Positions 8,083 through 17,326 of a DNA stretch of 44,515 nt are shown here, piece by piece. How positions within the stretch are numbered: position 1 is the stretch's first letter; each line of letters opens with the position of its first letter. The position numbers and the translations under genes are program-made. This DNA comes from an uncultured Clostridia bacterium (GTDB lineage: Bacteria > Bacillota > Clostridia > TANB77 > CAG-508). The notes beneath the pieces were generated by a model that worked only from the letters and a program-made list of their open reading frames with translations, ran no database searches and was not told where the DNA came from. The stretch is from NCBI GenBank assembly GCA_947629355.1, contig CANRDJ010000008.1:1-44515 (forward strand), in the 5' to 3' direction.

Positions 8083-8670
8083 TCAATTTATTTTTGTTTT
8101 TTCTTTCTCATATTCTTTCAGAAACTTTTTTATTTTATAATAACTCTCTTCTGAAATTGATTTTTCTTTATTAATCCATTCCAATATTGATCTCCTATTA
8201 AATCCTGCTCTTTTTGCAAACTCATTTTTAGAAATTCCACTTTGTTTAAAAAATTTTATTAACATTTTTTCAGGACTAGACATCAAAAATTTTACATACT
8301 CTGATACTTTTGGTTCTTCTGTAAATTTAAGAAACTTTACTATTTTATCTATTTTCTTTATATTTACAAGTTTAACCTCCTTTAATTCATATCTCCTATA
8401 TGTATCCTCACTTACACCAATTTCATTTGCTACTTGTTTTTGAGAATATCCCAATTGTTTTCTAAAAAATATCATTTGGTCTGCAAAATCTTTAAGTTCA
8501 GGTTTTGGCATATCCATTGGAACTCTATTTACTGTCAACTCTATACATTCATTAATTTTATTATTCCTTTTAATTTTTGAGAACAGATTTGCTATTTCTT
8601 GTCCATCATAAGAAAATAATTTTTTTATAGTGTTTGAAGTCTCTGCAGGTTTATCTGTATTTGTTGTCAT
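8083..8670 (-). CDS. XRE-family transcriptional regulator with a second C-terminal HTH
   Basis: About 195 residues starting MTTNTDKP. A Cro/CI-type HTH occupies roughly residues 60-110 (FFRKQLGYSQKQVANEIGVS). A second HTH-like segment lies near 140-185 (SGISKNEFAKRAGFNRRSIL). The start codon overlaps the stop of the truncated permease gene as TGATG, and no Shine-Dalgarno is visible, so translation may depend on ribosomes finishing the permease fragment. The junction suggests this gene was joined to the ABC transporter operon by a rearrangement. The frame stays open upstream inside the permease, but that part is not protein-like for an HTH regulator. Confidence 0.75.
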   Translation of the reverse strand: MTTNTDKPAETSNTIKKLFSYDGQEIANLFSKIKRNNKINECIELTVNRVPMDMPKPELKDFADQMIFFRKQLGYSQKQVANEIGVSEDTYRRYELKEVKLVNIKKIDKIVKFLKFTEEPKVSEYVKFLMSSPEKMLIKFFKQSGISKNEFAKRAGFNRRSILEWINKEKSISEESYYKIKKFLKEYEKEKTKIN

Positions 8671-9125
8671 CAGATTACCGATGCAATTGCAAGTGCCATT
8701 ACTATTATTGCAGATGTTCCTGCTCCTACCCATATTATTATTACTGGTCCTAAAGCAATTTTAGGAAGACTATTTAATACTACTAAAAATGGTTCTGATA
8801 CTTTTGATAAAAATCGCGACCACCACAATATTATTGCAATAATTACACCTAGAATTGCTCCTGATAAAAATCCAACTATTGTTTCATAACATGTAATTCC
8901 CAGATGCTCTAGTAATCCATTTTGTGATAGACTCATAAATGTTTTTAACATTCTACTAGGCTGGCTTGTTATAAAACTATCAATAATTCCTTTGTTTGCT
9001 AATATTTCCCACAATGCAATAAATAAAACTACTAGTGCTATTTGTGTTATAAGTATACTTACTTTTGTTATAGTTTTTTTCCTTAAATATATTTTTCTTT
9101 CTTTTGAATTATTTTTCTTTTGCAT
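8670..9125 (-). pseudogene. ABC transporter permease (SsuC/TauC type), C-terminally truncated
   Basis: Only 151 residues remain of a BPD-type inner-membrane permease usually about 250-270 long. Two membrane segments are visible early (near residues 25-45 and 85-105), followed by a segment resembling the family EAA loop (EPFLVVLNSLPKIALGPVIIIW). The protein stops in the next hydrophobic helix. The stop overlaps the start of the XRE gene. The break is not at an in-frame CGG (the CGG here spans TCG-GTA), so it is not one of the recoding sites. A deletion or insertion joined the two genes. The start overlaps the end of the ATPase gene by 17 bp. It is probably not functional for transport. Confidence 0.75.
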
Positions 9126-9885
9126 CTACATCGAGCTCCTTCCATAAGCTATCAAAATACTTATTAAATTTAGAACTTTTTCTTACATTCATTGGATCTC
9201 TATTTTCTATTTCAAAATCGATTTTATAAATCTTTTTAACAGTTGCAGGTCTTGCTTTAAGTACTATTACTCTATCTGACATACTAATTGCTTCTGATAT
9301 ATCATGAGTTACCATTACAGTTGTTATATTTTCATTTTTTAGTATGTTATATATATCTTTTGTTACCATTATTCTCGTTTGATAATCCAATGCTGAAAAT
9401 GCCTCATCTAATAAAAGTATTTCTGGCCTGATTGCAAGCGTCCTAATTAATGCAACTCTTTGCCTCATTCCTCCAGATAATTGAGTAGGATATTTATCTT
9501 TAAATTCATAAAGATTATATTTTTTTAATAAATCTTTAACATATTCTTCATTCTGTCTTGTTTTTCTATGTGTAATTTCTAATCCAAAAATAACATTGTT
9601 GTATATTGTCCTCCACTCTAGCAAGCTATCTTTTTGCAACATATATCCAATTTTAGATGATATACCCTCAGTCTCTTTTCCATCAATGTAAATTTTACCA
9701 TTTGATCTTTCCTCTAGTCCTGCAATTATCGAGAGTAATGTAGATTTTCCACATCCACTTGGACCTATTATGCTAACGAATTCTCCTTCCTCTACACTAA
9801 AATTTATATTTCTTAAGGCTTGTATTTCTCCATTTTTTGCCTGATATGTTTTACTTACATTTTCTAATTTTAATACTTCTTCCAT
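9109..9885 (-). CDS. ABC transporter ATP-binding protein (SsuB/TauB/NrtD type)
   Basis: A 258-residue ATPase of the nitrate/sulfonate/taurine-type import family. Walker A is GPSGCGKST, the Q-loop is in YMLQKD, the signature is LSGGMRQR, Walker B is ILLLDEAF, and the switch His is in VMVTHDISEA. The ATG at 9885 has GTAGGAGG well spaced before it, and the ABC domain begins within a few residues. No substrate-binding protein lies upstream and the permease downstream is truncated, so the system is incomplete here. The substrate cannot be told from the ATPase. Confidence 0.85.
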   Translation of the reverse strand: MEEVLKLENVSKTYQAKNGEIQALRNINFSVEEGEFVSIIGPSGCGKSTLLSIIAGLEERSNGKIYIDGKETEGISSKIGYMLQKDSLLEWRTIYNNVIFGLEITHRKTRQNEEYVKDLLKKYNLYEFKDKYPTQLSGGMRQRVALIRTLAIRPEILLLDEAFSALDYQTRIMVTKDIYNILKNENITTVMVTHDISEAISMSDRVIVLKARPATVKKIYKIDFEIENRDPMNVRKSSKFNKYFDSLWKELDVDAKEK

Positions 9886-10091
9886 TTTGTTTCCTCCTAC
9901 TATATTAATAATATATTCTAATTTATGTAGATTTGTGTCGCTACTATTAATTAATTTATAAAAATATAGTTTGCTAAAATAGGGAAAAGGGTCTAGACCC
10001 ATTTCCCCCTAAAATGACGAACGAACAATGCTCTTTCCACTATACTTTTTTTAGCAAATTTAATTCTAAAATTAAAATTTATTGTTTTTTA

Positions 10092-10120
10092 TTGTGTAAT
10101 GTTCATTTATATAATATAAT
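10092..10120 (+). promoter_or_regulatory. Probable promoter of purE
   Basis: TTGTGT (10092-10097) and TATAAT (10115-10120) are separated by 17 bases, about 30 bases before the purE ribosome-binding site AGGAGG. I saw no clear purine riboswitch in 9886-10091. Two tandem CGAAC words (near 10017-10026) recall PurR boxes, but the spacing is not the known one. Confidence 0.4.
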
Positions 10121-10151
10121 CTATTTAGATTTTTAATTTTAGGAGGAAAAA

Positions 10152-10662
10152 ATGGAAAAAAATATTGATGTAGCAATAATTATGGGAAGTGATTCTGATC
10201 TACCTATAATGAGCAATTCAGCTAAATTTTTAGAAGATATGGGGATTTCTTATGAAATGAAAATATTATCTGTTCATAGATGCCCAGATGAAGCAATTGA
10301 TTACGCCAAAGGTCTTAAAGAAAGAAATGTAAAAGTAATTATTTGCCGGAGCAGGAGGTGCTGCTCATTTGCCTGGAATATTTGCAGCAGTAAACACATG
10401 TCCAGTAATTGGTGTTCCAATACATTCTAAAACTTTAAGTGGTATAGACTCTCTTTATTCTATAGTACAAATGCCATCAGGAATACCTGTTGCAACAGTA
10501 GCAATAAACGGAGCAAAAAATGCCGCAATTTTAGCAACACAAATAATTGGAGTAGCAAATGAAAATATAAAAAACAAAGTAGCAAATTTTAAAGCTGGAA
10601 TGAAAGATGGAGTTATGAAAAAAGATTCTAGATTACAAGAAGTAGGTTACGAAAATTATTAG
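10152..10662 (+). CDS. purE: N5-carboxyaminoimidazole ribonucleotide mutase, read through one CGG +1 shift
   Basis: PurE converts N5-CAIR to CAIR in purine synthesis. The first frame carries GSDSDLPIM and SVHRCPDEA. The second carries [15 protein letters not shown] and [10 protein letters not shown], all canonical PurE. The frame breaks at in-frame CGG 10347-10349. Skipping the C gives Gly66 in [13 protein letters not shown] and a 169-residue protein, the normal length. AGGAGG precedes the ATG, and purC follows in the same direction. Because the shift follows the same rule as ten others in the window, I treat the gene as functional, not as a pseudogene. Confidence 0.88.
10347..10349 (+). other. 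CGG +1 shift site in purE
   Basis: In-frame context TGC-CGG-A. Reading TGC, skipping C, then GGA restores the PurE frame with Gly66. Confidence 0.85.
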
Positions 10663-10691
10663 TTAAATAAATTGTAATTTATTTCATGTTC

Positions 10692-10722
10692 GGAGAATTC
10701 AGGACAGTCCCTAGAATTCTCC
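10692..10722 (+). repeat. Hairpin between purE and purC
   Basis: GGAGAATTC (10692-10700) and GAATTCTCC (10714-10722) form a perfect 9-bp stem. There is no T-run after it, so it is more likely a processing or stabilising hairpin or a small repeat than a terminator. Confidence 0.5.
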
Positions 10723-10771
10723 TCACACAAATAACAATTTGTAAATATATTATAAAATTTAAGGAGGAAAA

Positions 10772-11623
10772 ATGAAAAAAATTAGTAGTGGTAAAGTTCG
10801 TGAAATATACGAAGTTGATGATGATAAGCTTATGTTAGTTGTTTCTGATAGGATTTCTGCATTTGATTTTATTATGCCAAATCCTGTTTTAGACAAAGGA
10901 AAAGTTTTAAATAAACTATCTGAATTTTGGTTTAATTTTGTTTCTGATATTATTCCAAATCATATAATTACAACAAATTATGAAGAATTTCCGGAAGAAT
11001 TTAGAAAAGAAGAGTTTAAAGATAGAAGTATGCTTGTTAAAAAACTAAAAATGCTTCCTGTTGAATGTATAGTAAGAGGATATATAACAGGTTCTGGATG
11101 GGTAGAATATCAAAAAAATGGTACAGTTTGCGGAATTAAACTCCCTAATGGATTAAAAGAATGTCAAAAACTAGATGAACCAATCTTTACACCTTCAACA
11201 AAAGCAGAATTGGGTGACCATGATGAAAATATTTCTTTTGAAAAATGCACCGAAATTTTAGGAAAAGATTTAGCTGAAAAAGTTAAAAAAGCTACAATAG
11301 ATATTTATAAAAAGTGTGCTGATTATGCACTTTCAAAAGGTATTATTATAGCTGATACAAAGTTTGAATTTGGTTTAGATGAAAATGATAATCTTGTTTT
11401 AGGTGATGAAGTATTAACACCTGATTCAAGTAGATTTTGGCCAGCAGATGATTATGAAGTAGGAAGAGGACAAAAAAGTTTTGATAAACAATACCTAAGA
11501 GATTGGCTTAAAGATAATGGATTTAAAAATAATCCACCAGAAAATCTTCCTGAAGATGTACTTACAACTACGAGAAACAAATATATTGAAGCATATGAAA
11601 AAATAACAGGAAAGAAATTTTAA
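10772..11623 (+). CDS. purC: Phosphoribosylaminoimidazole-succinocarboxamide synthase
   Basis: A 283-residue SAICAR synthetase, which joins aspartate to CAIR using ATP. Typical features are SSGKVREIYEVDDDKLMLV with SDRISAFDF at the N-terminus, the VRGYITGSGW segment, and DTKFEFG with EVLTPDSSRFWP near the C-terminus. The length fits the longer bacterial form. AAGGAGG lies before the ATG. It follows purE by 109 bp in the same direction, as expected since PurC uses the product of PurE. Confidence 0.95.
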   Translation: MKKISSGKVREIYEVDDDKLMLVVSDRISAFDFIMPNPVLDKGKVLNKLSEFWFNFVSDIIPNHIITTNYEEFPEEFRKEEFKDRSMLVKKLKMLPVECIVRGYITGSGWVEYQKNGTVCGIKLPNGLKECQKLDEPIFTPSTKAELGDHDENISFEKCTEILGKDLAEKVKKATIDIYKKCADYALSKGIIIADTKFEFGLDENDNLVLGDEVLTPDSSRFWPADDYEVGRGQKSFDKQYLRDWLKDNGFKNNPPENLPEDVLTTTRNKYIEAYEKITGKKF

Positions 11624-11637
11624 AAGAGAAACAATTC

Positions 11638-11683
11638 GCTCGGAGCAAAAAGTTTCCTAAAAAATGGAGAAATTGCTCCGAGC
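11638..11683. terminator. Hairpin between convergent purC and purB
   Basis: GCTCGGAGCA (11638-11647) and TGCTCCGAGC (11674-11683) form a perfect 10-bp stem, and AGCAAAAAGTTTC is repeated directly in and after it. Its position between convergent stops fits a two-way terminator, though the T-runs are short. Confidence 0.55.
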
Positions 11684-11692
11684 AAAAAGTTT

Positions 11693-13126
11693 CTATACAT
11701 TTACTTCTAAGTTTTCATCATTTATCAAATCTTTATATTTTTCTAGTACTGGATTCACTTGTTCTTTTATAAAATCTTCTACTTGGTGTTTTGCTCTTCC
11801 ACAAAGGTTATCAGGATTTAATATATGTAATATCTCTTCTTTAGTTAATCCAAATGTTTCATCTCCAGCTATTCTGTCTACTAAATCATTTGGTTTCCCA
11901 AATTCTTTTACTTGTTTTCCTGCTTCCATTGAGTATACTCTTATTTTTTCGTGTAATTCTTGCCTATCTCCACCTTTTAAAACTGCATTCATAAGTATTT
12001 CTTCTGTTCCCATAAAAGGTAATTCTTGCATCATATTTGTTTTTATTACATTTTCGTACACTACTATGCCTGATGTTATATTTGCATAAAGTATTAATAC
12101 TGCATCTATTGCTAAAAATGCCTCTGGAACGCATATTCTTTTATTTGCTGAATCATCTAATGTTCTTTCTAACCATTGAGTTGCTACTGTTATTTTTGTA
12201 TCATTTGCAAGTGTTATTACATGTCTTGATAGTGAGTTTATTCTTTCACTTCTCATAGGATTTCTTTTATATGCCATTGCAGATGAGCCTATTTGTCCTT
12301 TTTCAAATGGTTCTTCTAATTCTTTTTCGTGTTGTAATAATCTCATGTCATTTGCAAATTTCGATGCGCTTTCTGCTATTCCTGATAAACAATTTAATAC
12401 TATTGAATCTAATTTTCTTGTATATGTTTGTCCAGATACTGCAAACACTTTATTAAATCCCATTTTTTCCGCAATTTTTTTATCTATTTGTTTTACTTTC
12501 TCTTCGTCTTTAAATAATTTCATAAAACTTTCTTGAGTTCCTGTTGTTCCTTTACATCCTAAAAGCTTCATTCTTGTTTGAACAAATTCTAATTCTTCTA
12601 AGTCCTCAAGTAAATCTTGAAGCCAAAGCGAAGCTCTTTTTCCAACTGTTGTAAGTTGTGCTGGTTGAAAATGCGTATATCCTAAACAAGCCAAACCTTT
12701 ATATTTATCAGCAAAAGTCTTTAGGTTGTTTATAACTGTAACTAATTTTTGTTTTATTATTTTAAGTGCTTCATTCATAAGAATTACATCTGTATTATCC
12801 GTTACATAGCATGAAGTTGCTCCTAGATGTATTATTGGTTTTGCTTTTGGACATTTTATCCCAAATTCATATACATGTGACATAACATCATGTCTACATT
12901 CTTTTTCTCTTTGTGCTACAAGATCATAATCAATATTGTCTACATTTGCTTTCATCTCATTAATTTGCTCATCTGTAATGTCTATCCCTAGTTCTTTTTC
13001 TGTTTCTGCAAGAGCTACCCAAAGTTTCCTCCATGCCCCATATTTTGAATTGTTAGACCAAATTTTGTTCATTTCTTTACTTGCATATCTTCCTGAAAGT
13101 GGTGTTACATAGATTTCATTGTTCAT
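11693..13126 (-). CDS. purB: Adenylosuccinate lyase
   Basis: A 477-residue fumarase/aspartase-superfamily enzyme. It releases fumarate from SAICAR and from adenylosuccinate. The family signature GSSAMAYKRNP lies in the middle third, and HDVMSHVYEF and the catalytic-His region GYTHFQPAQ are present. The length and the LSGRYASKEM start match the eukaryote-like long form common in Clostridia. GGAGG precedes the ATG. It is convergent with purC, not in one operon with it. Confidence 0.95.
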   Translation of the reverse strand: MNNEIYVTPLSGRYASKEMNKIWSNNSKYGAWRKLWVALAETEKELGIDITDEQINEMKANVDNIDYDLVAQREKECRHDVMSHVYEFGIKCPKAKPIIHLGATSCYVTDNTDVILMNEALKIIKQKLVTVINNLKTFADKYKGLACLGYTHFQPAQLTTVGKRASLWLQDLLEDLEELEFVQTRMKLLGCKGTTGTQESFMKLFKDEEKVKQIDKKIAEKMGFNKVFAVSGQTYTRKLDSIVLNCLSGIAESASKFANDMRLLQHEKELEEPFEKGQIGSSAMAYKRNPMRSERINSLSRHVITLANDTKITVATQWLERTLDDSANKRICVPEAFLAIDAVLILYANITSGIVVYENVIKTNMMQELPFMGTEEILMNAVLKGGDRQELHEKIRVYSMEAGKQVKEFGKPNDLVDRIAGDETFGLTKEEILHILNPDNLCGRAKHQVEDFIKEQVNPVLEKYKDLINDENLEVNV

Positions 13127-13154
13127 TTATATTCCTCCTATTTTATATGTATAT

Positions 13155-13200
13155 GGACATACCTTAGGCATAGGCATTCCTCATAGATTAAGGTATGTCC
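13155..13200. repeat. Palindromic repeat with ATTCCTCATAG loop, copy 1
   Basis: The arms GGACATACCTTA and TAAGGTATGTCC pair perfectly. The loop contains ATTCCTCATAG, shared with the repeats at 15929-16040, 38906-38958 and 39087-39138. The downstream word TGATGTCAGTATTTA (13215-13229) recurs at 39953-39967 beside another hairpin. It lies between mreC and purB. Confidence 0.7.
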
Positions 13201-13238
13201 CTACTGTGATTTACTGATGTCAGTATTTATATTTCTTT

Positions 13239-14055
13239 CTATTCTGTTATTACTAATACTGTTTCTAATTTTGAAAAATCTACTGCTGTTTCAACTATTG
13301 CATATCTATCTGTTATGTTCTTTGATTCAATTATTTGTGATATTTTTCCAATTGGTATTCCTTTAGGGTATATTCCTCCAATTCCTGATGTCTCTATTGA
13401 ATCTTCTAATACAATATCTGCATCTGTGGGAATATACATTAGTTTTAAAGTATTATTACTCCCGCAATATCCCTTTTGCTATTACTCCATCTCTTGATGT
13501 GCTTATTGATGAACTTACACTAGTAGATGGATCTATAATTGGATTTACTTTTGAAGTATTATTAGTAGTTGATATTACATAACCTACTAATCCTTCTGTT
13601 GTAATTACTGGCATATTTTCTTTTATGCCATCATCACTTCCTACATTTATTATCATTGTATCGCTTAAATTACTTACATCTTTATTAATTATATATGCTG
13701 GAACTGTTTTATAGTCTGCATATTTTTCACTCATATTATTATAACTTCTTAATGTTGCATTCTCAGCTTTTATTATTTCTAATTCTCGTAGTGCTTCTTC
13801 AAGTTCTTCATTTTTTTGTTTTAAATTTTCATTTTCAACTTTTAGATTATTTATATCATCAAAAAATGCATTGTTTCCAGACAATTTGTTTTTTAAATAT
13901 GTTAAACCATTTTGCATAGGCATTACTAATTTACTAAATGCATTTTCTATACCTTTTATACTTCCCATTTCAACATTTGTAAGTAATACTAATATAATTA
14001 AAACTATTATAGCAATTACAATTCCTATAATTCCTGTCTTTTTATTTTTATACAC
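13239..14055 (-). CDS. mreC: Rod shape-determining protein MreC, read through one CGG +1 shift
   Basis: MreC links the MreB cytoskeleton to wall synthesis. It has a short cytoplasmic tail and one membrane helix (near residues 8-26), then a coiled coil (near 65-100) and the beta-domain. The start is GTG at 14055 after AAAGGATG. The frame breaks at in-frame CGG 13462-13464, and skipping the C gives Gly198 and continues into YIPTDADIV and SGIGGIYPKGIPIG, which is typical MreC C-terminus. The joined protein is 271 residues, the normal length. It follows mreB by 33 bp. No mreD is seen downstream. Confidence 0.87.
13462..13464 (-). other. CGG +1 shift site in mreC
   Basis: Coding context TTG-CGG-G. 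Skipping the C reads GGG as Gly198. Without the shift the frame stops two codons later. Confidence 0.85.
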
Positions 14056-14088
14056 TTATTTAGCATCCTTTCTAAAAATAATGTTGCT

Positions 14089-15120
14089 TTACCTACGTTT
14101 TCTTGCATTTATTAGTACACTTTTTAGTTTTTCTAAATCTTCTAAAGTCTTTCCTGTTCCTTTTACAACACATTCTAATGGATTTTCTGCTATATATACT
14201 GGCATTCCTGTTTTTTGACTTAGTAGTTTATCTAAATTTTTAATTAATGCTCCTCCACCTGCTAAAACTATACCTTTTTCTACTATGTCTGATGCAAGCT
14301 CAGGTGGCGTTTTTTCAAGAGTTGTTTTTACTATTTCTACAATTTCATTTATTGAATTTTTCATTGCTTCCTCTATTTGGCTTGAAGTTACAACTACATT
14401 TCTTGGAAGACCATTACTTAAATCTCTTCCCCTTATTTCCATACTCATTTCTGTCATAAGTGGAGTTGCACATCCTATTTCCATTTTTATTTCTTCTGCT
14501 GTTGTTTCACCAATAGCTAGTCCCATCTCTTTTTTTATATAATCTATTATATCCTCATCTAATTCATCACCTGCTATTCTTAGTGAGTGACTTACTACTA
14601 CTCCTCCTAATGAAATAACTGCAACTTCTGTAGTTCCTCCTCCAATATCCACTATTATATTTCCTGTTGGCTCTGCAACATCTAAGTTTGCTCCAATTGC
14701 TGCTGCCATAGGTTCTTCTATTAAATATACTTCTCTTGCTCCCGCTCTTAATACTGACTCCTCAACAGCTCTTTCTTCAACTTCAGTAATACCTGATGGA
14801 ACACCCACTACCACTCTTGGTCTTCCAGCATTATATCTTTGACATACCTTTGTTACTATATTTTTAAGCATTAATTGTGTTGCTGTAAAATCTGCAATTA
14901 CTCCATCTTTTAATGGTCTTACAGCTTTTATTGCCTCTGGAGTTCTCCCAAGCATTTCTTTTGCCTCATGACCTGTAGCAAGAATATCTCCTGATCTTCT
15001 ATCTATTGCGACAACAGATGGTTCCTTTAATATAACTCCTTTACCTTTAAGTGTTACTAATGTGTTTGCTGTACCTAAATCAATTCCTATATCCTTTGAT
15101 TTCAAACTAAATAATTTCAT
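14089..15120 (-). CDS. mreB: Rod shape-determining protein MreB
   Basis: A 343-residue bacterial actin that polymerises under the membrane and organises lateral wall synthesis. It shows the actin-fold ATP motifs: phosphate-1 DLGTANTLV near residue 15, phosphate-2 DIGGGTTEVAV near 165, and the adenosine loop LAGGGALI near 290. The ATG follows AAGAGG inside the end of radC, one base after the radC stop, so the genes are co-translated. The tail is basic (NARKRR). The order radC-mreB-mreC is typical of Firmicutes. Confidence 0.95.
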   Translation of the reverse strand: MKLFSLKSKDIGIDLGTANTLVTLKGKGVILKEPSVVAIDRRSGDILATGHEAKEMLGRTPEAIKAVRPLKDGVIADFTATQLMLKNIVTKVCQRYNAGRPRVVVGVPSGITEVEERAVEESVLRAGAREVYLIEEPMAAAIGANLDVAEPTGNIIVDIGGGTTEVAVISLGGVVVSHSLRIAGDELDEDIIDYIKKEMGLAIGETTAEEIKMEIGCATPLMTEMSMEIRGRDLSNGLPRNVVVTSSQIEEAMKNSINEIVEIVKTTLEKTPPELASDIVEKGIVLAGGGALIKNLDKLLSQKTGMPVYIAENPLECVVKGTGKTLEDLEKLKSVLINARKRR

Positions 15121-15121
15121 T

Positions 15122-15821
15122 TTACCTCTTTTCCTTTCCCATTAATATACTTTCATATGTTCCATCACCTATTACTACATGGTCTAAAAGTTCAATTCCC
15201 ATAATATCTGCACATTCATAAATTCTATCTGTAATCCTGTAGTCATCTTTACTCGGCTTTGGATCTCCGACTTGGATGATTATGAACAAGTATTATCTTT
15301 GGTGAGCCAGTTTTCACTGCTTCCGAAAGAACTTCTTTTGGTGCAATGCTTGCAAAATTTGTCCCTCCAAATGATATATTTATTATTCTCACTACTATAT
15401 TTTTATTATTAAGAATAATAACTTTTACAATTTCTCTTTTTTCATATCTTAATTCTGGCATCATAAGATCTGCTACATCTTTAGTACTTTTAATTTTTAT
15501 CTTATTATTATGAATAGGTTTTGATATTCTCTTTGTCAATTCTCCAATCGCTTTTAATTGTATTGCTTTTACTTTTCCTATCCCTTTTATTTTCATAAAT
15601 TCCTCTATTGAAGTATCACATAAAAATTTCAAGCTTTCTTTATTATCTGAATTATTTAAACTCAAAACTCTTTGTGCAACTGTCAAAGAATTTTCTTCTT
15701 TTGTTCCACTTTTTATTATTATTGCCAACAGTTCGCTATTCGATAACATTTCTGATCCATATAATTCTAATTTTTCATATGGTCTTTCTGATATTGGGAG
15801 TTCCTTCATTTTTAATTTCAT
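15122..15821 (-). CDS. radC: RadC/JAB-domain DNA repair-like protein, read through one CGG +1 shift
   Basis: A 232-residue RadC-family protein with an N-terminal helix-hairpin-helix-like region ([20 protein letters not shown]) and a C-terminal JAMM-like metal-binding domain with HNHPSGDP. The frame breaks at in-frame CGG 15267-15269, exactly before the invariant Gly185 of HNHPSG. After the skip it continues [11 protein letters not shown] and ends at TAA 15122-15124 with a standard RadC tail ([10 protein letters not shown]). The molecular role of RadC is not settled. It directly precedes mreB. Confidence 0.88.
15267..15269 (-). other. CGG +1 shift site in radC
   Basis: Coding context AGT-CGG-A inside HNHPSG. 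Skipping the C reads GGA as the invariant Gly185 of the JAMM motif. Confidence 0.88.
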
Positions 15822-15928
15822 ATTAATATCCTTTCAAAAATAATTTTACCCCCAACAAAACTTGCAAAATAAATTTTGTTATTTTTACCTTTTATATACT
15901 GTAATGTCAATATTATTACAATGTTTAA

Positions 15929-16040
15929 AGCACAAGCCTCATTCACAGGTATTCCTCATAGATTGAGGCATGTCTTTTATAATGTTTGAGGGACAAGCCT
16001 CATTCACAGGTATTCCTCATAGATTGAGGCATGTCCCTCA
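15929..16040. repeat. Two tandem palindromic repeats with ATTCCTCATAG loop, copies 2 and 3
   Basis: The second unit (15987-16040) pairs TGAGGGACAAGCCTCA with TGAGGCATGTCCCTCA almost perfectly. The first (15929-15976) is the same sequence with a decayed outer stem (CACAAGCCTC and GAGGCATGTC). Both contain ATTCCTCATAG in the loop. They lie between radC and the DUF4321 gene. The 15822-15928 remainder shows nothing. Confidence 0.75.
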
Positions 16041-16043
16041 TTT

Positions 16044-16301
16044 TTATATTTTTCTGTATATAAATATAGCTATTGCCATTCCAATAATACTAGCTATATT
16101 TATTTTGAACATTAATCCAAATGTTATTATAATAACACTTAAGTCTAACTCAATGGGACTCGATAATCCAAAGTTCTGTCCATATGCTAACCACCATAAC
16201 CAGTCTACTTTTGCTGCCAATTCTCCAAGTAATCCTCCTATTACTAGTCCTGATAGTAAAAATACTAACAATATCCATATATTTTTCTCTTTTGTTGCCA
16301 T
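16044..16301 (-). CDS. DUF4321 family small membrane protein
   Basis: An 85-residue protein with two hydrophobic segments (near residues 8-28 and 55-82) and the family-like middle WLAYGQNFGLSSPIELDL. GGAGG precedes the ATG by nine bases. Genes of this family commonly sit beside maf/radC/mreB in Clostridia, and this one is directly upstream of radC here, separated only by the repeats. The function is unknown; the context suggests the cell envelope. Confidence 0.8.
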   Translation of the reverse strand: MATKEKNIWILLVFLLSGLVIGGLLGELAAKVDWLWWLAYGQNFGLSSPIELDLSVIIITFGLMFKINIASIIGMAIAIFIYRKI

Positions 16302-16581
16302 GTATAAATTCCTCCTATTTGTTAATACTCATACATTATATATTTTCTTTATGAATTTTTCAAGCAATTTGTTAAAAACCTTAAACATTTTAGTAATTTT
16401 AAAATATAATGTTATATAATTATATTTGTTTTTATAACTTTTTATTTTATAATCCAAGAAAACTAGAAATAATTTATAGAATTCAAAATAAATATAGTTT
16501 TACCATATTTTTCTATTTAAAAACAATAATATTAATGTTATAATTATATTATACTTATATTATGGATGGAGGTATCTTAAA

Positions 16582-17194
16582 TTGCGAATTGAAAAAATCA
16601 CTGAAAATAAGATTAGAATAATATTAAATATAAAAGATTTACAAGAAAAGAATATAGACTTACATTCTTTTATGTCTAATTCTATTGAGTCTCAAGATTT
16701 GTTTTATGATATGCTAGATAAAGCTGAAAAAGAAATCGGATTTGAAACTAAGGATTATAAACTAATAATTGAAGCTTTAGCTGTTCCAGAGCGGAAATTT
16801 TATTTTGACTGTGACTCGTGTTATTCCAGATAAAGATGTAAAGAGAAAGCCAAAAATTAAAAGAAAAAGTATTAATATTTCTAATAATTTATCTATATAT
16901 ATGTTTAATACATTCGATGAATTCTTTGAATTTTGTACATCATTAGTTAAAGATGATAAAAATACATATACTTTTTTAAAAAAATCTGCCTTATATTTAT
17001 ATAAATCAAAGTATTATCTATGCTTATACATAAATGATAAAGATATAAATTATTTCAAGTCAATTCATTATTCAATTATTGAATTTGCTACTCATCTAAA
17101 TAACTCAGATTTATTTGAAAGAAAATTAAAGGAATATGGTAAATCTATTTTTAAAACAAATGCAATAAATAATTGTGTTAAGCATTTTAAATAA
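16582..17194 (+). CDS. mecA: MecA-family adaptor protein, read through one CGG +1 shift
   Basis: MecA adaptors deliver substrates to Clp unfoldases. The start is TTG after GGAGG (16568-16572), giving MRIEKITENKIRI, the usual MecA opening. The frame breaks at in-frame CGG 16792-16794. Skipping C reads Gly71 in VPEGNFILTVTR, after which an acidic-to-basic linker leads to the C-terminal domain (IYMFNTFDEFFEF, ending in AIIEF-like helices). The joined length of 203 residues matches the family. Nothing follows in the operon, as a strong terminator comes next. clpE lies 10 kb away in the same window. Confidence 0.82.
16792..16794 (+). other. CGG +1 shift site in mecA
   Basis: Context GAG-CGG-A. 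Skipping the C reads GGA as Gly71 and joins the two halves of MecA. Confidence 0.83.
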
Positions 17195-17283
17195 AAAGTT
17201 TTTTAAACGGGTTATTTCTACATAGGTAGTAAATAATAGAACTAAACTGTTTGAAATAAAACTGAGTAGTAAAAAAGTTATTA

Positions 17284-17316
17284 AAAGAGCGATAAATATT
17301 TTATCGCTCTTTGCTT
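17284..17316 (+). terminator. Terminator after mecA
   Basis: AAAGAGCGATAAA (17284-17296) and TTTATCGCTCTTT (17300-17312) form a perfect 13-bp stem with a 3-base loop and T-runs on both sides. It serves mecA on the plus strand and probably the M23 peptidase gene on the minus strand. Confidence 0.8.
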
Positions 17317-17326
17317 TATATTAATA

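Noticed and set aside
8660..8690. The permease truncation as a twelfth recoding site
   Set aside because: The CGG there spans TCG-GTA and is not in frame. Skipping a base does not lead into the missing half of the permease.
8670..8733. Upstream extension of the XRE gene to 8733
   Set aside because: The extra 21 residues are the permease sequence in another frame and do not look like protein. The ATG at 8670 is the natural start.
9886..10151. Purine riboswitch before purE
   Set aside because: I could not find the conserved three-way junction core. Only a promoter and two CGAAC words are seen.
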